From an uncultured Clostridia bacterium (GTDB taxonomy: Bacteria; Bacillota_A; Clostridia; Christensenellales; CAG-138): a DNA stretch of 5,270 nt. The stretch spans positions 1 to 5,270 of the forward strand of contig CALFIV010000392.1 of the NCBI GenBank assembly GCA_937877295.1. The letters run 5' to 3'. The notes beneath the pieces were generated by a model. It saw nothing but the letters and a program-made list of their open reading frames with translations. It had not been told where the DNA came from and did no database searches. This document shows positions 1-5,270 of this stretch, piece by piece; positions within the stretch are counted from its first letter, which is position 1; each line of letters begins with the position of its first letter. The position numbers and the translations under genes were made by a program.

Positions 1-343
1 GGAATTGTTCGCAGCACCGGGCAATGACTTCTTCCTCTGCATCCGCGCCCTTGTAGCCTCTTGCTTCCTCATACGCGACAAGCGCGTCCCAAAGGTTCAT
101 ACCTTTGTTCAGGTACTCTTGCAGCTTGTCGATTTGATACGAATGTTCGAGCGTCTGCACCTCGGAGTACGTCAGGCTTTCCTTCGTCAGCTCGGACTTG
201 ATCGCGTCATGCAGCTCGGTGTACCCGGTCACGTTTTTCTGGGCAAGGCGGTGCGTCAGCTCATGCGAGATCGTCCACAGTACGCTGTTCGTGCCGTCTT
301 CGGCATACGGCGTTTCGGTTGGTCTTGACCTTGATGCGCTCCC
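1..343 (-). pseudogene. HExxH metallopeptidase-domain fragment of a mobile-element protein (no start, runs off left edge)
   Basis: An open frame of 114 codons on the minus strand begins right after an in-frame TGA at 344-346 and continues past base 1. It has no plausible start codon and no ribosome site. The readable protein contains the sequence ISHELTHRLAQ, with HELTH at 251-265, which is the HExxH zinc-binding signature. About 75 residues further on comes an EEEVIA segment (around 23-37), in the position where such peptidases usually carry the third zinc ligand, a glutamate. This spacing and style resemble the zincin domains in very large polyvalent proteins of conjugative elements and phages of gut Clostridia; that family link is from memory, not from a search. 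The first roughly 6-12 codons may belong to the neighbouring intron remnant rather than to the peptidase. I read it as a 5'-truncated gene fragment; an intact product is unlikely unless the start was supplied elsewhere. Confidence 0.55.
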
Positions 344-911
344 TCAATATCGCCTAAACACTTTCGGTATCTACTCTCGACTTCCGGCCTATCCTCAACC
401 AACAATCTCACTTTGTGAGCAACTGTTTTCAACCGGCAATATTGACTTTGTTCATCAGCCTCGTCCAACCGTCCACCCCTTCCCTTCACGGTGGTTAACC
501 GCTTCCTCGGTACTATGAGTGGAGCTGACTTCTGCAAGCTCAACCGCTGCCTTGCGACACGGCTTACCCCTTTAGGAACTTTTATCTATATCCCGCATCA
601 GGGCGTATCTTGCAGATCTCCCCGGGTAAGAACGACAACCTTCATCTCGTGGCCGCCACATCTACCGCACAGGGTCCGGGTAGCATTGGACTTTCCCTTG
701 TCTGGCAGAGTCGTCCGCCCTTGTACGGCCTTATATGTGGTTTCTGTTCGTCGGCCCGAAACTTTGCCCTGCGGAGGACCTTTCAACCTCTGCAATCCGG
801 CTTCCTTCAGATTCCACCTCGCGATGGACACCCTTGCCTTCGGCTAACGGTTCCTGCTACCGAGTCCGTAGTGGACTTTCACCACCAAGTTGTCGCCCAT
901 GCCGGGCGCAC
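344..911 (-). mobile_element. Group IIC (bacterial class C) intron, 5' part only, 3'-truncated
   Basis: Read on the minus strand, the sequence from 911 starts GTGCGCCCGGCATGGGCG, the typical 5' end of a class C group II intron. Its first stem is CGCCC/GGGCG (894-898 with 904-908). It then keeps conserved ribozyme blocks in the right order: GGAATCTGAAGGAAGC (800-815), CATATAAGGC (728-737), CTTACCCGGGGAGATCTGC (612-630), and AGAAGTCAGC followed by TCATAGTACC (509-533), which normally leads into domain IV. These blocks match what I recall of the Oceanobacillus iheyensis intron. After domain IV begins (below about 509) there is no reverse transcriptase/maturase frame, no domain V hairpin and no domain VI. 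The sequence instead joins the peptidase fragment; the exact boundary is uncertain, somewhere in about 320-400. The intron sits immediately behind a terminator U-tract, the known preferred target of class C introns. It should be unable to splice or move by itself. The short open frames inside are not genes. Confidence 0.85.
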
Positions 912-912
912 C

Positions 913-956
913 AAAAAAACGAACTGTCCCGACATGAAACACGGAACAGTTCGTTT
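913..956 (-). terminator. Rho-independent terminator of the PTS operon
   Basis: On the minus strand the stem begins 13 nt after the ptsI stop. The arms AAACGAACTGTTCCG (942-956) and CGGGACAGTTCGTTT (917-931) pair over 15 bp with one U-G wobble around a 10-nt loop (932-941). The downstream arm runs into a tract of seven T (913-919). This is a textbook intrinsic terminator and it also forms the 5' exon of the adjoining group IIC intron. Confidence 0.93.
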
Positions 957-969
957 GGTTTCCGGCTTA

Positions 970-2649
970 TCAGACCTCTGTATTTACGTCGCCCATAAGA
1001 TCCTGAAGCACTTTTTCGCGCACAACGCGCACGTCGGTTTCGCGTACCTTCTGGCGCAGCGGCAGAACCGAACGCGGCGAGACGGACAGCTCGTCGATGC
1101 CGATCGAAAGGAATGTTTCGGTCAGCGCAAGGTCTGCGCCGAGTTCGCCGCAGATGCCGACCCAGATGCCGTTCTTATGCGCATTGTCGCAAACCATCTT
1201 CAAAAGGCGCAGCACCGCGGGATGATGCGGATTGAAGAACCGGCCGAGATCGTTGTTCTGTCGGTCGCATGCAAGCGTGTACTGTGTGAGATCATTTGTG
1301 CCGCAGGAGAAGAAGTCGACTTCCTTTGCGAGACGGTCGGAGAGGATCGCCGCCGCAGGCGTTTCGATCATGATGCCGACCTCGACGTCCTTATCGAACG
1401 GGATGCCTTCTTCGGTGAGCTCCTTTTTGACGCGCTCGCACATCTTCTTTGCTTCGCGCACCTCCCAGACGGACGTGACCATCGGGAACATGATGGACAG
1501 CTTTCCGAACGCGCTCGCACGGTACAGCGCACGGATCTGCGTATGGAAGATCTCCGGCCGGTTCAGGCAGATGCGCAGCGCACGGTTGCCGAGCGCGGGG
1601 TTTTCCTCGTGCGGGAGATTGAAGTAGCCGATCTGCTTGTCCGCGCCGATGTCGAGCGTGCGAATGACGACTTCCCTGCCCTCCATGTCGGACAGCGCTT
1701 TTTTGTATGCCTCGAACTGGTAATCCTCGCTGGGATAATCGTCGCAGTTCAGGTACAGGAACTCGCTGCGGAACAGTCCGACGCCGCCCGCGTCGTTCTT
1801 CAGAACCGCGGGAACGTCATCCGGACTGCCGATATTGCAGTAGATGCGCACGCTCTGCCCGTCCTTTGTGACGTTCGGCTTGCCCTTGAGCTCATCCAAA
1901 AGTGCCTGCATCTTTTTCTGCTCTTCCATTTTTTTGAGCATCTTGACCCGCGACGCCTCGTCCGCGTCGATCAGAATATTGCCGTTAGAACCGTCGATGA
2001 TGACCTCATGCCCCGCCATTTCCGGCTTCAGCGCGCTGCCGACGCCGATGATCGCAGGGATGCCCATTGTGCGGGCGAGGATCGCCGTGTGGCTCGAACC
2101 GCTGCCGCCTTCGGTGATGAAGCCTAAAATCTTGCTCTTGTCAAGCTGTACGGTCTCGCTCGGCGCAAGATCGTCCGCCGCGAGGATCACGGGGACGGGG
2201 GAGTCCACGCCGCCGGAAACCGCGCCGGTCAGAATGCCCAGAATGCGGCCCGAAACGTCCTTGACGTCTGCGGCTCGCGCCTGGAAATAGGCGTCGTCCA
2301 TCGCGGCGAACATCTCCGCAAACTGCGCGGCGGTGTCGGAAACGGCAGCCTCTGCGTTCAGCTTGTCGTTGATCGCGTTCTGAATGCTCTCCTCATAATC
2401 GAGGTCCTCCGCCATCATCTGATGGGTCTCAAACAGCATCGCGGCTTCGTCGCCGGCTTCGGCACGCGCCTTTTCGGCAAGCTCGCCGAGTTCTGCGATC
2501 GCCTTTTCCTGTGCCGCCTTAAACCGTGCCCATTCAGCGTCCGTATCCGTCACTTCGTACCGGGTCACGGTGCTCTTGGCGCGCTGATAGAAATACAGCG
2601 GGCCGAGCGCAACGCCGGTAGAAACGCCTTTTCCTTGAATTGTGATCAT
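970..2649 (-). CDS. ptsI: PTS Enzyme I (phosphoenolpyruvate-protein phosphotransferase)
   Basis: This 559-residue cytoplasmic protein starts the sugar phosphorelay by taking phosphate from PEP and passing it to HPr. Its length fits the family (about 540-580). The N-terminal HPr-binding and phosphohistidine domain spans roughly residues 1-230. The active histidine is His187 in GGSGSSHTAILAR; the usual motif reads TSH, here SSH. The C-terminal PEP-binding barrel shows GGVGLFRSEFL (288-298), RTLDIGADK (330-338), NPALGNRALR (350-359), GIMIETPAAAI (425-435), DFFSCGTNDLTQYT (445-458, with Cys449 where Ile is usual) and the catalytic cysteine Cys500 in GICGELG. All key residues are present. The ATG start is set by GGAGG at 2657-2661, 7 nt upstream. 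The gene ends with tandem TGA-TAA stops and is followed by a strong terminator. It is the last gene of the operon, 69 bp after ptsH, with a hairpin in the gap that could lower its expression relative to HPr. Confidence 0.97.
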   Translation of the reverse strand: MITIQGKGVSTGVALGPLYFYQRAKSTVTRYEVTDTDAEWARFKAAQEKAIAELGELAEKARAEAGDEAAMLFETHQMMAEDLDYEESIQNAINDKLNAEAAVSDTAAQFAEMFAAMDDAYFQARAADVKDVSGRILGILTGAVSGGVDSPVPVILAADDLAPSETVQLDKSKILGFITEGGSGSSHTAILARTMGIPAIIGVGSALKPEMAGHEVIIDGSNGNILIDADEASRVKMLKKMEEQKKMQALLDELKGKPNVTKDGQSVRIYCNIGSPDDVPAVLKNDAGGVGLFRSEFLYLNCDDYPSEDYQFEAYKKALSDMEGREVVIRTLDIGADKQIGYFNLPHEENPALGNRALRICLNRPEIFHTQIRALYRASAFGKLSIMFPMVTSVWEVREAKKMCERVKKELTEEGIPFDKDVEVGIMIETPAAAILSDRLAKEVDFFSCGTNDLTQYTLACDRQNNDLGRFFNPHHPAVLRLLKMVCDNAHKNGIWVGICGELGADLALTETFLSIGIDELSVSPRSVLPLRQKVRETDVRVVREKVLQDLMGDVNTEV

Positions 2650-2656
2650 ACTAAAA

Positions 2657-2661
2657 CCTCC
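2657..2661 (-). promoter_or_regulatory. Ribosome binding site of ptsI
   Basis: GGAGG on the minus strand lies 7 nt before the ATG at 2649 and fixes the ptsI start. Confidence 0.85.
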
Positions 2662-2678
2662 GTATTGTAAATATGGAC

Positions 2679-2709
2679 AAAGACGGCTGTCAAATCGGCA
2701 GCCGTCTTT
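2679..2709 (-). other. Intercistronic hairpin between ptsH and ptsI (attenuator or mRNA-stability element)
   Basis: A perfect 11-bp inverted repeat (arms 2679-2689 and 2699-2709, AAAGACGGCTG/CAGCCGTCTTT, 9-nt loop) begins 9 nt after the ptsH stop, the usual place for an intrinsic terminator. On the minus strand, however, the stem is followed by GTCC rather than a run of T, so full termination is doubtful. Partial termination, or protection of the scrA-ptsH message from 3' decay, would give more HPr than Enzyme I. That role is inferred. Confidence 0.7.
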
Positions 2710-2718
2710 TCGTGTTGC

Positions 2719-2976
2719 TTAGAGATTGGCTTTGAAGAACTGCTCAAGCTTTACAGCGACTTCTTCCTCATCCTCACCCTCGATGGTAACGGTGACAGTG
2801 TCATCCTTCTTGATGCCCATGCCCATCAGCGCCATCAGCTTGAGCGCATTGACGGACTTCTCGCCCTTATTGACGGTAACGGTCGAAGCATACTTTTTAA
2901 TCTCCTTGACAAGAATGCCTGCGGGACGCGCATGGATGCCGACCGGATCAGTAATGGTGTACTCAAACGACTTCAT
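2719..2976 (-). CDS. ptsH: HPr phosphocarrier protein
   Basis: This 85-residue soluble protein has the standard HPr length and carries phosphate from Enzyme I to EIIA domains. The phosphorylated histidine is His15 in GIHARPAG. It aligns without gaps to Bacillus subtilis HPr (recalled from memory) from residue 1 through the second signature. At position 46, where Gram-positive HPr usually has the serine modified by HPr kinase/phosphorylase, this protein has Lys (segment SVNALKLMALMGMGI). It should therefore work in sugar uptake but not as Ser46-phosphorylated co-repressor of CcpA. The start is well supported: AGGAGG at 2985-2990 lies 8 nt from the ATG. The gene follows the permease by 27 bp and precedes ptsI, so it is the middle gene of the operon. 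The C-terminal part is rich in Asp and Glu (EGEDEEE), a common trait of clostridial HPr. Confidence 0.96.
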   Translation of the reverse strand: MKSFEYTITDPVGIHARPAGILVKEIKKYASTVTVNKGEKSVNALKLMALMGMGIKKDDTVTVTIEGEDEEEVAVKLEQFFKANL

Positions 2977-2984
2977 ATGATTGT

Positions 2985-2990
2985 CCTCCT
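2985..2990 (-). promoter_or_regulatory. Strong ribosome binding site of ptsH
   Basis: A perfect AGGAGG on the minus strand sits 8 nt before the ptsH ATG, within the 27-bp gap after the permease stop codon. It is stronger and better spaced than the site of the first gene, consistent with a need for abundant HPr. Confidence 0.9.
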
Positions 2991-3003
2991 GTGTGATTGA
3001 TTT

Positions 3004-4842
3004 TTATTTCGCACCGCATTCGACGCCTTCGAGGTCGTCGGAATTGGTCAAAAGTACCGCAACGGTGTCGCTGTAGCCCGCCGCCTTGATCTTTTCGCGG
3101 CTGAAGCGGATCAACGGCTGACCGAGCTTGACAGTGTCGCCTTCGGCTACGAGACACTCGAAGCCGTCGCCCTGCATGTTGACGGTGTCGACGCCGACGT
3201 GGATCAGCATTTCCATACCGTTTGCTTCGATGCCGATCGCGTGCTTGCTTTCTGCAACCGAGCTGATCGTGCCGTCAAACGGCGCGACGACCAGTTCATC
3301 CTCCGGCTCGATGCCGACGCCGTCGCCGAGCACGCCACTTGCAAACGTGTCGTCCGGGATCGCTTCGCGCGCGATGACGTTGCCCTTGACCGGCTGCATG
3401 ACGCTGCCTGCCGCGCAGCGGATGACGGAGACTGTCGGAAGCTCAGGCGCCTTTTCGGGTTCGGGCTCCGCCGTTTTCTCCTCAGGTTTGTCTTCCTTCC
3501 AGATGAAGAGGGTCAGCGCAAACGCAACGCCTGCCGAAATCAACAGCTCAACGAGATACAGCGGAATGTTGTTGACCGCCGGGATCGCCGGGATGCCGGT
3601 GACGCCGTAAACCGGCGCGCCGAGACCGAACAGTGCGCCGAACAGCGCGCCGACCGCGCCGCCCACCATGCCGCACAGGAACGGTTTCATGAAGCGGTAG
3701 TTGACGCCGAAGATCGCAGGTTCCGTGATGCCCAGAGACGCAGACAGCGACGCGGGCAGCGCAACGGACTTGGTTTTTCCGTTCTTGACCTTGACCGCGA
3801 CCGCAAGGCACGCGCCGAACTGGGCAAAGTTCGCGGCGGATGCGATCGGCATCCAGGTGTTGAGACCCGTCTGCGCGATCATGCCGGCCTCAATGACGTT
3901 ATACATATGATGGAGTCCTAAGAAGACGGTCCACGGATAGATTGCACCCATGACAGCTGCGCCGACCGTTGTGCCGGCAAGCCACTTTGCGCCCATCAGC
4001 ACGTAGTTTTCAAGGATGGAGAAGATCGGCCCGATGATCGTGAACGTGAGGAACGCGGTGACCAGTACCGTCACGAGCGGCGTGACAAACAGGTCGATCA
4101 TTTCCGGCACGATCTTATGCAGCAGCTTTTCAAGCTTTGACATCAGCAGCACGGCCAATATGACCGGGATGACGTGCCCTTGATAACCGACCTGCTGAAT
4201 CGGATAGAAGAAGATGTTCCACGTCGGTATTGTTTCGGCGTTGCCGACCGTCCATGCGTTGATGAGCGCGGGGTGCACCATCATCAAACCGATAACCGCG
4301 CCGAGGAACACGTTTCCGCCAAATACGCGCGCCGCAGAAATCGCAACAAGCACGGGCAGCATCGCGAACGCAGTGTTCGCAACGAGATCGAGGAAGGAAA
4401 ACCAGTCGGACTCGCCGAACGCCGGCCAGAACTTCGGAATGGCTTCGACGATACCCATCATCAGGCCGGAAGCGACGATAGCAGGGAGAATCGGCACAAA
4501 GACATCGCCGGGAGTCTTGAGAATCTTTTTCCACAGAGGCATCCTGGATGCCGCCGCAGCTTTTACATCCGCTTTGCTGGCTGCCGTCAGGCCCGTCACG
4601 GAAAGGAACTCATCATACACCTTGTTCACGGTGCCGGTTCCTATGATGAGCTGAAGCTGGCCGTTGGATTCGAACATCCCCTTCACGCCCTCTACCTCTT
4701 CGAGGGCGGCCTTATCGATCTTGCTGTTGTCTGCGATAACCAGGCGGAGCCTGGTGGCGCAGTGCGCAGCGCTGACGATATTGTCTTTTCCGCCGAGGTG
4801 ACTGAAGATCTCCTCAGCGCACTTCCTGTAGTCCAGTGCCAT
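3004..4842 (-). CDS. scrA: PTS EIIBCA permease, glucose superfamily, probably sucrose-specific (ScrA/SacP type)
   Basis: This 612-residue membrane protein imports a sugar and phosphorylates it during transport. The domain order is B-C-A. EIIB (about 1-85) has the phosphocysteine Cys28 in AAHCATRLRL. EIIC (about 105-450) has many hydrophobic segments and the motifs QGHVIPVILAVLLMSKLEK (221-239), HHMYNVIEAG (311-320) and LGITEPAIFGVNYR (370-383). An acidic, proline-rich linker (about 451-470) leads to a full crr-type EIIA (about 480-612) with His534 in ESKHAIGIEA and active His548 in MEMLIHVGVDTVNMQGDGF. Sucrose is my preferred substrate because of the TGIPAI segment and the EIIC motifs; trehalose or a beta-glucoside cannot be excluded, and no hydrolase or regulator in view settles it. 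The A domain lets it take phosphate directly from the HPr encoded next. It is the first operon gene. The ATG fits the usual N-terminus, but its Shine-Dalgarno is an unusual G6 run 12 nt upstream. Confidence 0.93.
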   Translation of the reverse strand: MALDYRKCAEEIFSHLGGKDNIVSAAHCATRLRLVIADNSKIDKAALEEVEGVKGMFESNGQLQLIIGTGTVNKVYDEFLSVTGLTAASKADVKAAAASRMPLWKKILKTPGDVFVPILPAIVASGLMMGIVEAIPKFWPAFGESDWFSFLDLVANTAFAMLPVLVAISAARVFGGNVFLGAVIGLMMVHPALINAWTVGNAETIPTWNIFFYPIQQVGYQGHVIPVILAVLLMSKLEKLLHKIVPEMIDLFVTPLVTVLVTAFLTFTIIGPIFSILENYVLMGAKWLAGTTVGAAVMGAIYPWTVFLGLHHMYNVIEAGMIAQTGLNTWMPIASAANFAQFGACLAVAVKVKNGKTKSVALPASLSASLGITEPAIFGVNYRFMKPFLCGMVGGAVGALFGALFGLGAPVYGVTGIPAIPAVNNIPLYLVELLISAGVAFALTLFIWKEDKPEEKTAEPEPEKAPELPTVSVIRCAAGSVMQPVKGNVIAREAIPDDTFASGVLGDGVGIEPEDELVVAPFDGTISSVAESKHAIGIEANGMEMLIHVGVDTVNMQGDGFECLVAEGDTVKLGQPLIRFSREKIKAAGYSDTVAVLLTNSDDLEGVECGAK

Positions 4843-4867
4843 AATGCGGTACTACCCCCCTTTTTTT
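4843..4867 (-). promoter_or_regulatory. Translation start region of scrA with A7G6 tract
   Basis: On the minus strand seven A (4861-4867) are followed by six G (4855-4860), then 12 nt to the ATG at 4842. The G-run is the only purine-rich candidate for ribosome binding. It lacks a clean GGAGG and is farther from the start than for the two downstream genes. Homopolymer runs like this are prone to length change, which would alter the spacing. Confidence 0.5.
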
Positions 4868-4869
4868 AT

Positions 4870-4893
4870 CAGGCTTTGCTTAGGCAAGACCTG
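4870..4893 (-). other. Hairpin in the scrA 5' leader
   Basis: On the minus strand CAGGTCTTGC (4884-4893) and GCAAAGCCTG (4870-4879) pair over 10 positions with one U-G wobble and one C-A mismatch, closing a CTAA tetraloop. It would lie near the 5' end of the roughly 56-nt leader predicted from the promoter. It is followed by A7 and G6, not by a U-tract, so it is not a terminator; a stability or translation role is possible. Confidence 0.45.
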
Positions 4894-4910
4894 TATTCTT
4901 ATACAGTATA
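4891..4910 (-). promoter_or_regulatory. Candidate operator palindromes over the scrA -10/start site
   Basis: Two overlapping palindromes cover the -10 region and the expected start. One is CTGTAT-TCTT-ATACAG (4891-4906), with perfect 6-bp arms. The other is TATAC-A-GTATA (4900-4910), with perfect 5-bp arms. The placement suits a repressor that blocks RNA polymerase. The GTAT/ATAC half-sites resemble operators of GntR-family sugar repressors such as TreR, but this link is inferred and no regulator gene is in the window. AT-rich promoters also contain chance palindromes. Confidence 0.45.
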
Positions 4911-4933
4911 TCGTATGTATTCACAAAATGCAA
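4905..4933 (-). promoter_or_regulatory. Sigma-A-type promoter of the scrA-ptsH-ptsI operon
   Basis: On the minus strand TTGCAT (-35, 4928-4933) is separated by exactly 17 bp from TATACT (-10, 4905-4910). The -10 matches the consensus at 5 of 6 positions and the -35 at 3 of 6. The expected start is near 4898, giving a leader of about 56 nt before the scrA ATG. It is the best promoter-like element in the 185-bp divergent intergenic region for this strand. Confidence 0.65.
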
Positions 4934-4998
4934 ACTAAATTTATTCTTATATCCGAAACCTTTCTGCCGTAGATTCTCTTCCATTTTCCGCACACGCA

Positions 4999-5007
4999 TG
5001 GTATACT
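4999..5007 (+). promoter_or_regulatory. Extended -10 promoter of the acylphosphatase gene
   Basis: TGGTATACT is a perfect extended -10 motif (TG-n-TATACT). The hexamer 17 bp upstream (TTCCAT, 4979-4984) is a poor -35, as is often tolerated with an extended -10. Transcription would start near 5013-5015, leaving a leader of only about 14 nt that still holds the ribosome site. Confidence 0.55.
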
Positions 5008-5015
5008 GACTGCAG

Positions 5016-5022
5016 AAAGGAG
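5016..5022 (+). promoter_or_regulatory. Ribosome binding site of the acylphosphatase gene
   Basis: AAAGGAG lies 5 nt before the ATG at 5028 and selects this start over the upstream ATG at 4998, which is closed by a stop two codons later. Confidence 0.75.
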
Positions 5023-5027
5023 CGCAT

Positions 5028-5270
5028 ATGGAAGAACGATTTGAACAGCCCGTCCGTTGGCGCATCGTGTTTGAAGGCGACGTACAGTTCGTCGGCTTCC
5101 GCTATACGGCGCGCCTGCTTGCAAAAAAGCTTGACCTTACGGGCTGGGTGCGAAATCTTCCGGACGGGCGCGTGGAATCCGAGGTGCAGGGCGACGTTGT
5201 CCATTTAAGGCGTTTTCTTGTGCAGCTTAAAAGCTGCCCGCCGATCCGCATCACCCGCTGCGCGATCACG
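5028..5270 (+). CDS. acyP: Acylphosphatase (3' end beyond the window)
   Basis: The first 81 codons of a small cytosolic enzyme that hydrolyses acyl phosphates such as 1,3-bisphosphoglycerate, carbamoyl phosphate or acetyl phosphate. The family is usually about 90-100 residues, so most of the gene is present. The first signature reads FEGDVQFVGFR (15-25), with the phosphate-binding catalytic Arg25. The second reads GWVRNLPDGRVESEVQG (39-55), with the catalytic Asn43. Both essential residues are kept. One residue is odd: the family motif is VQGVGFR, and here Phe21 replaces the loop glycine. The gene is transcribed away from the PTS operon with its own promoter and ribosome site, so the two are neighbours rather than one operon. 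A link through glycolytic acyl phosphates is conceivable, but nothing in the sequence demonstrates it. Confidence 0.9.
   Translation, partial: MEERFEQPVRWRIVFEGDVQFVGFRYTARLLAKKLDLTGWVRNLPDGRVESEVQGDVVHLRRFLVQLKSCPPIRITRCAIT

Noticed and set aside
256..543. A 95-codon minus-strand frame crossing the intron/peptidase junction
   Set aside because: It shows no reverse transcriptase motifs. Its last third is an off-frame reading of the peptidase codons, so it is unlikely to be the intron maturase.
598..831. A 77-codon minus-strand frame inside the intron
   Set aside because: It consists of conserved ribozyme sequence (domain I-III blocks), which is structural RNA rather than coding.
610..2127. 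A 505-codon open frame on the plus strand
   Set aside because: It lies antisense to ptsI and the intron remnant, is rich in Arg, Asp and Ala without domain motifs, and has no ribosome site. It is a compositional shadow of ptsI codon use.
3199..3921. Long plus-strand open frame opposite the permease gene, and a similar one at 4174-4938
   Set aside because: Both are Arg/Asp/Ala-rich mirror frames of scrA with no recognisable fold and no start signals.
4870..4893. Possible LicT/SacY-type antiterminator (RAT) site in the scrA leader
   Set aside because: The hairpin lacks the RAT internal-loop sequence and no overlapping terminator with a U-tract follows.
4843..5027. CcpA cre site in the divergent intergenic region
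   Set aside because: No stretch read by eye fits the TGNAANCGNTNNCA pattern adequately.
4947..5204. Minus-strand open frames opposite the acylphosphatase start
   Set aside because: They overlap a well-supported gene with clear catalytic motifs on the plus strand and have no start signals of their own.

Overview
The window looks like chromosomal DNA of a low-to-mid GC Gram-positive bacterium. A gut Clostridia lineage such as Oscillospiraceae is my best guess. The reasons are strong AGGAGG-type ribosome sites, a sucrose-type PTS permease next to the general PTS genes, an Oceanobacillus-like group IIC intron remnant, and a metallopeptidase fragment of the kind carried on Clostridia mobile elements. 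The assignment is an inference; no taxonomic marker gene is present.

The core (about 970-4842, all minus strand) is a compact PTS operon. It contains an EIIBCA sugar permease of the glucose superfamily (sucrose/ScrA type), HPr (ptsH) and Enzyme I (ptsI), in that order. Together they form a complete phosphorelay: PEP to Enzyme I His187, to HPr His15, to EIIA His548, to EIIB Cys28, to the incoming sugar. A sigma-A-like promoter with overlapping palindromes lies upstream of the permease. A hairpin separates ptsH from ptsI, and a strong intrinsic terminator closes the operon. HPr has Lys at position 46, where the HPr kinase target serine is normally found, so Ser46-based catabolite control through this HPr is not expected.

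On the right (5028 to the end, plus strand) a divergently transcribed acylphosphatase gene begins and runs off the window. It has its own extended -10 promoter.

On the left (1-911, minus strand), directly after the U-tract of the ptsI terminator, lies the 5' part of a group IIC intron ribozyme. It lacks the reverse transcriptase body and domains V and VI. It is joined at about 320-400 to an out-of-context fragment encoding an HExxH (HELTH) zinc-peptidase domain that leaves the window at base 1. This looks like a degraded mobile-element junction next to a housekeeping operon. Apart from this scar and some residue-level oddities, the window is ordinary, and I see no convincing new system in it.
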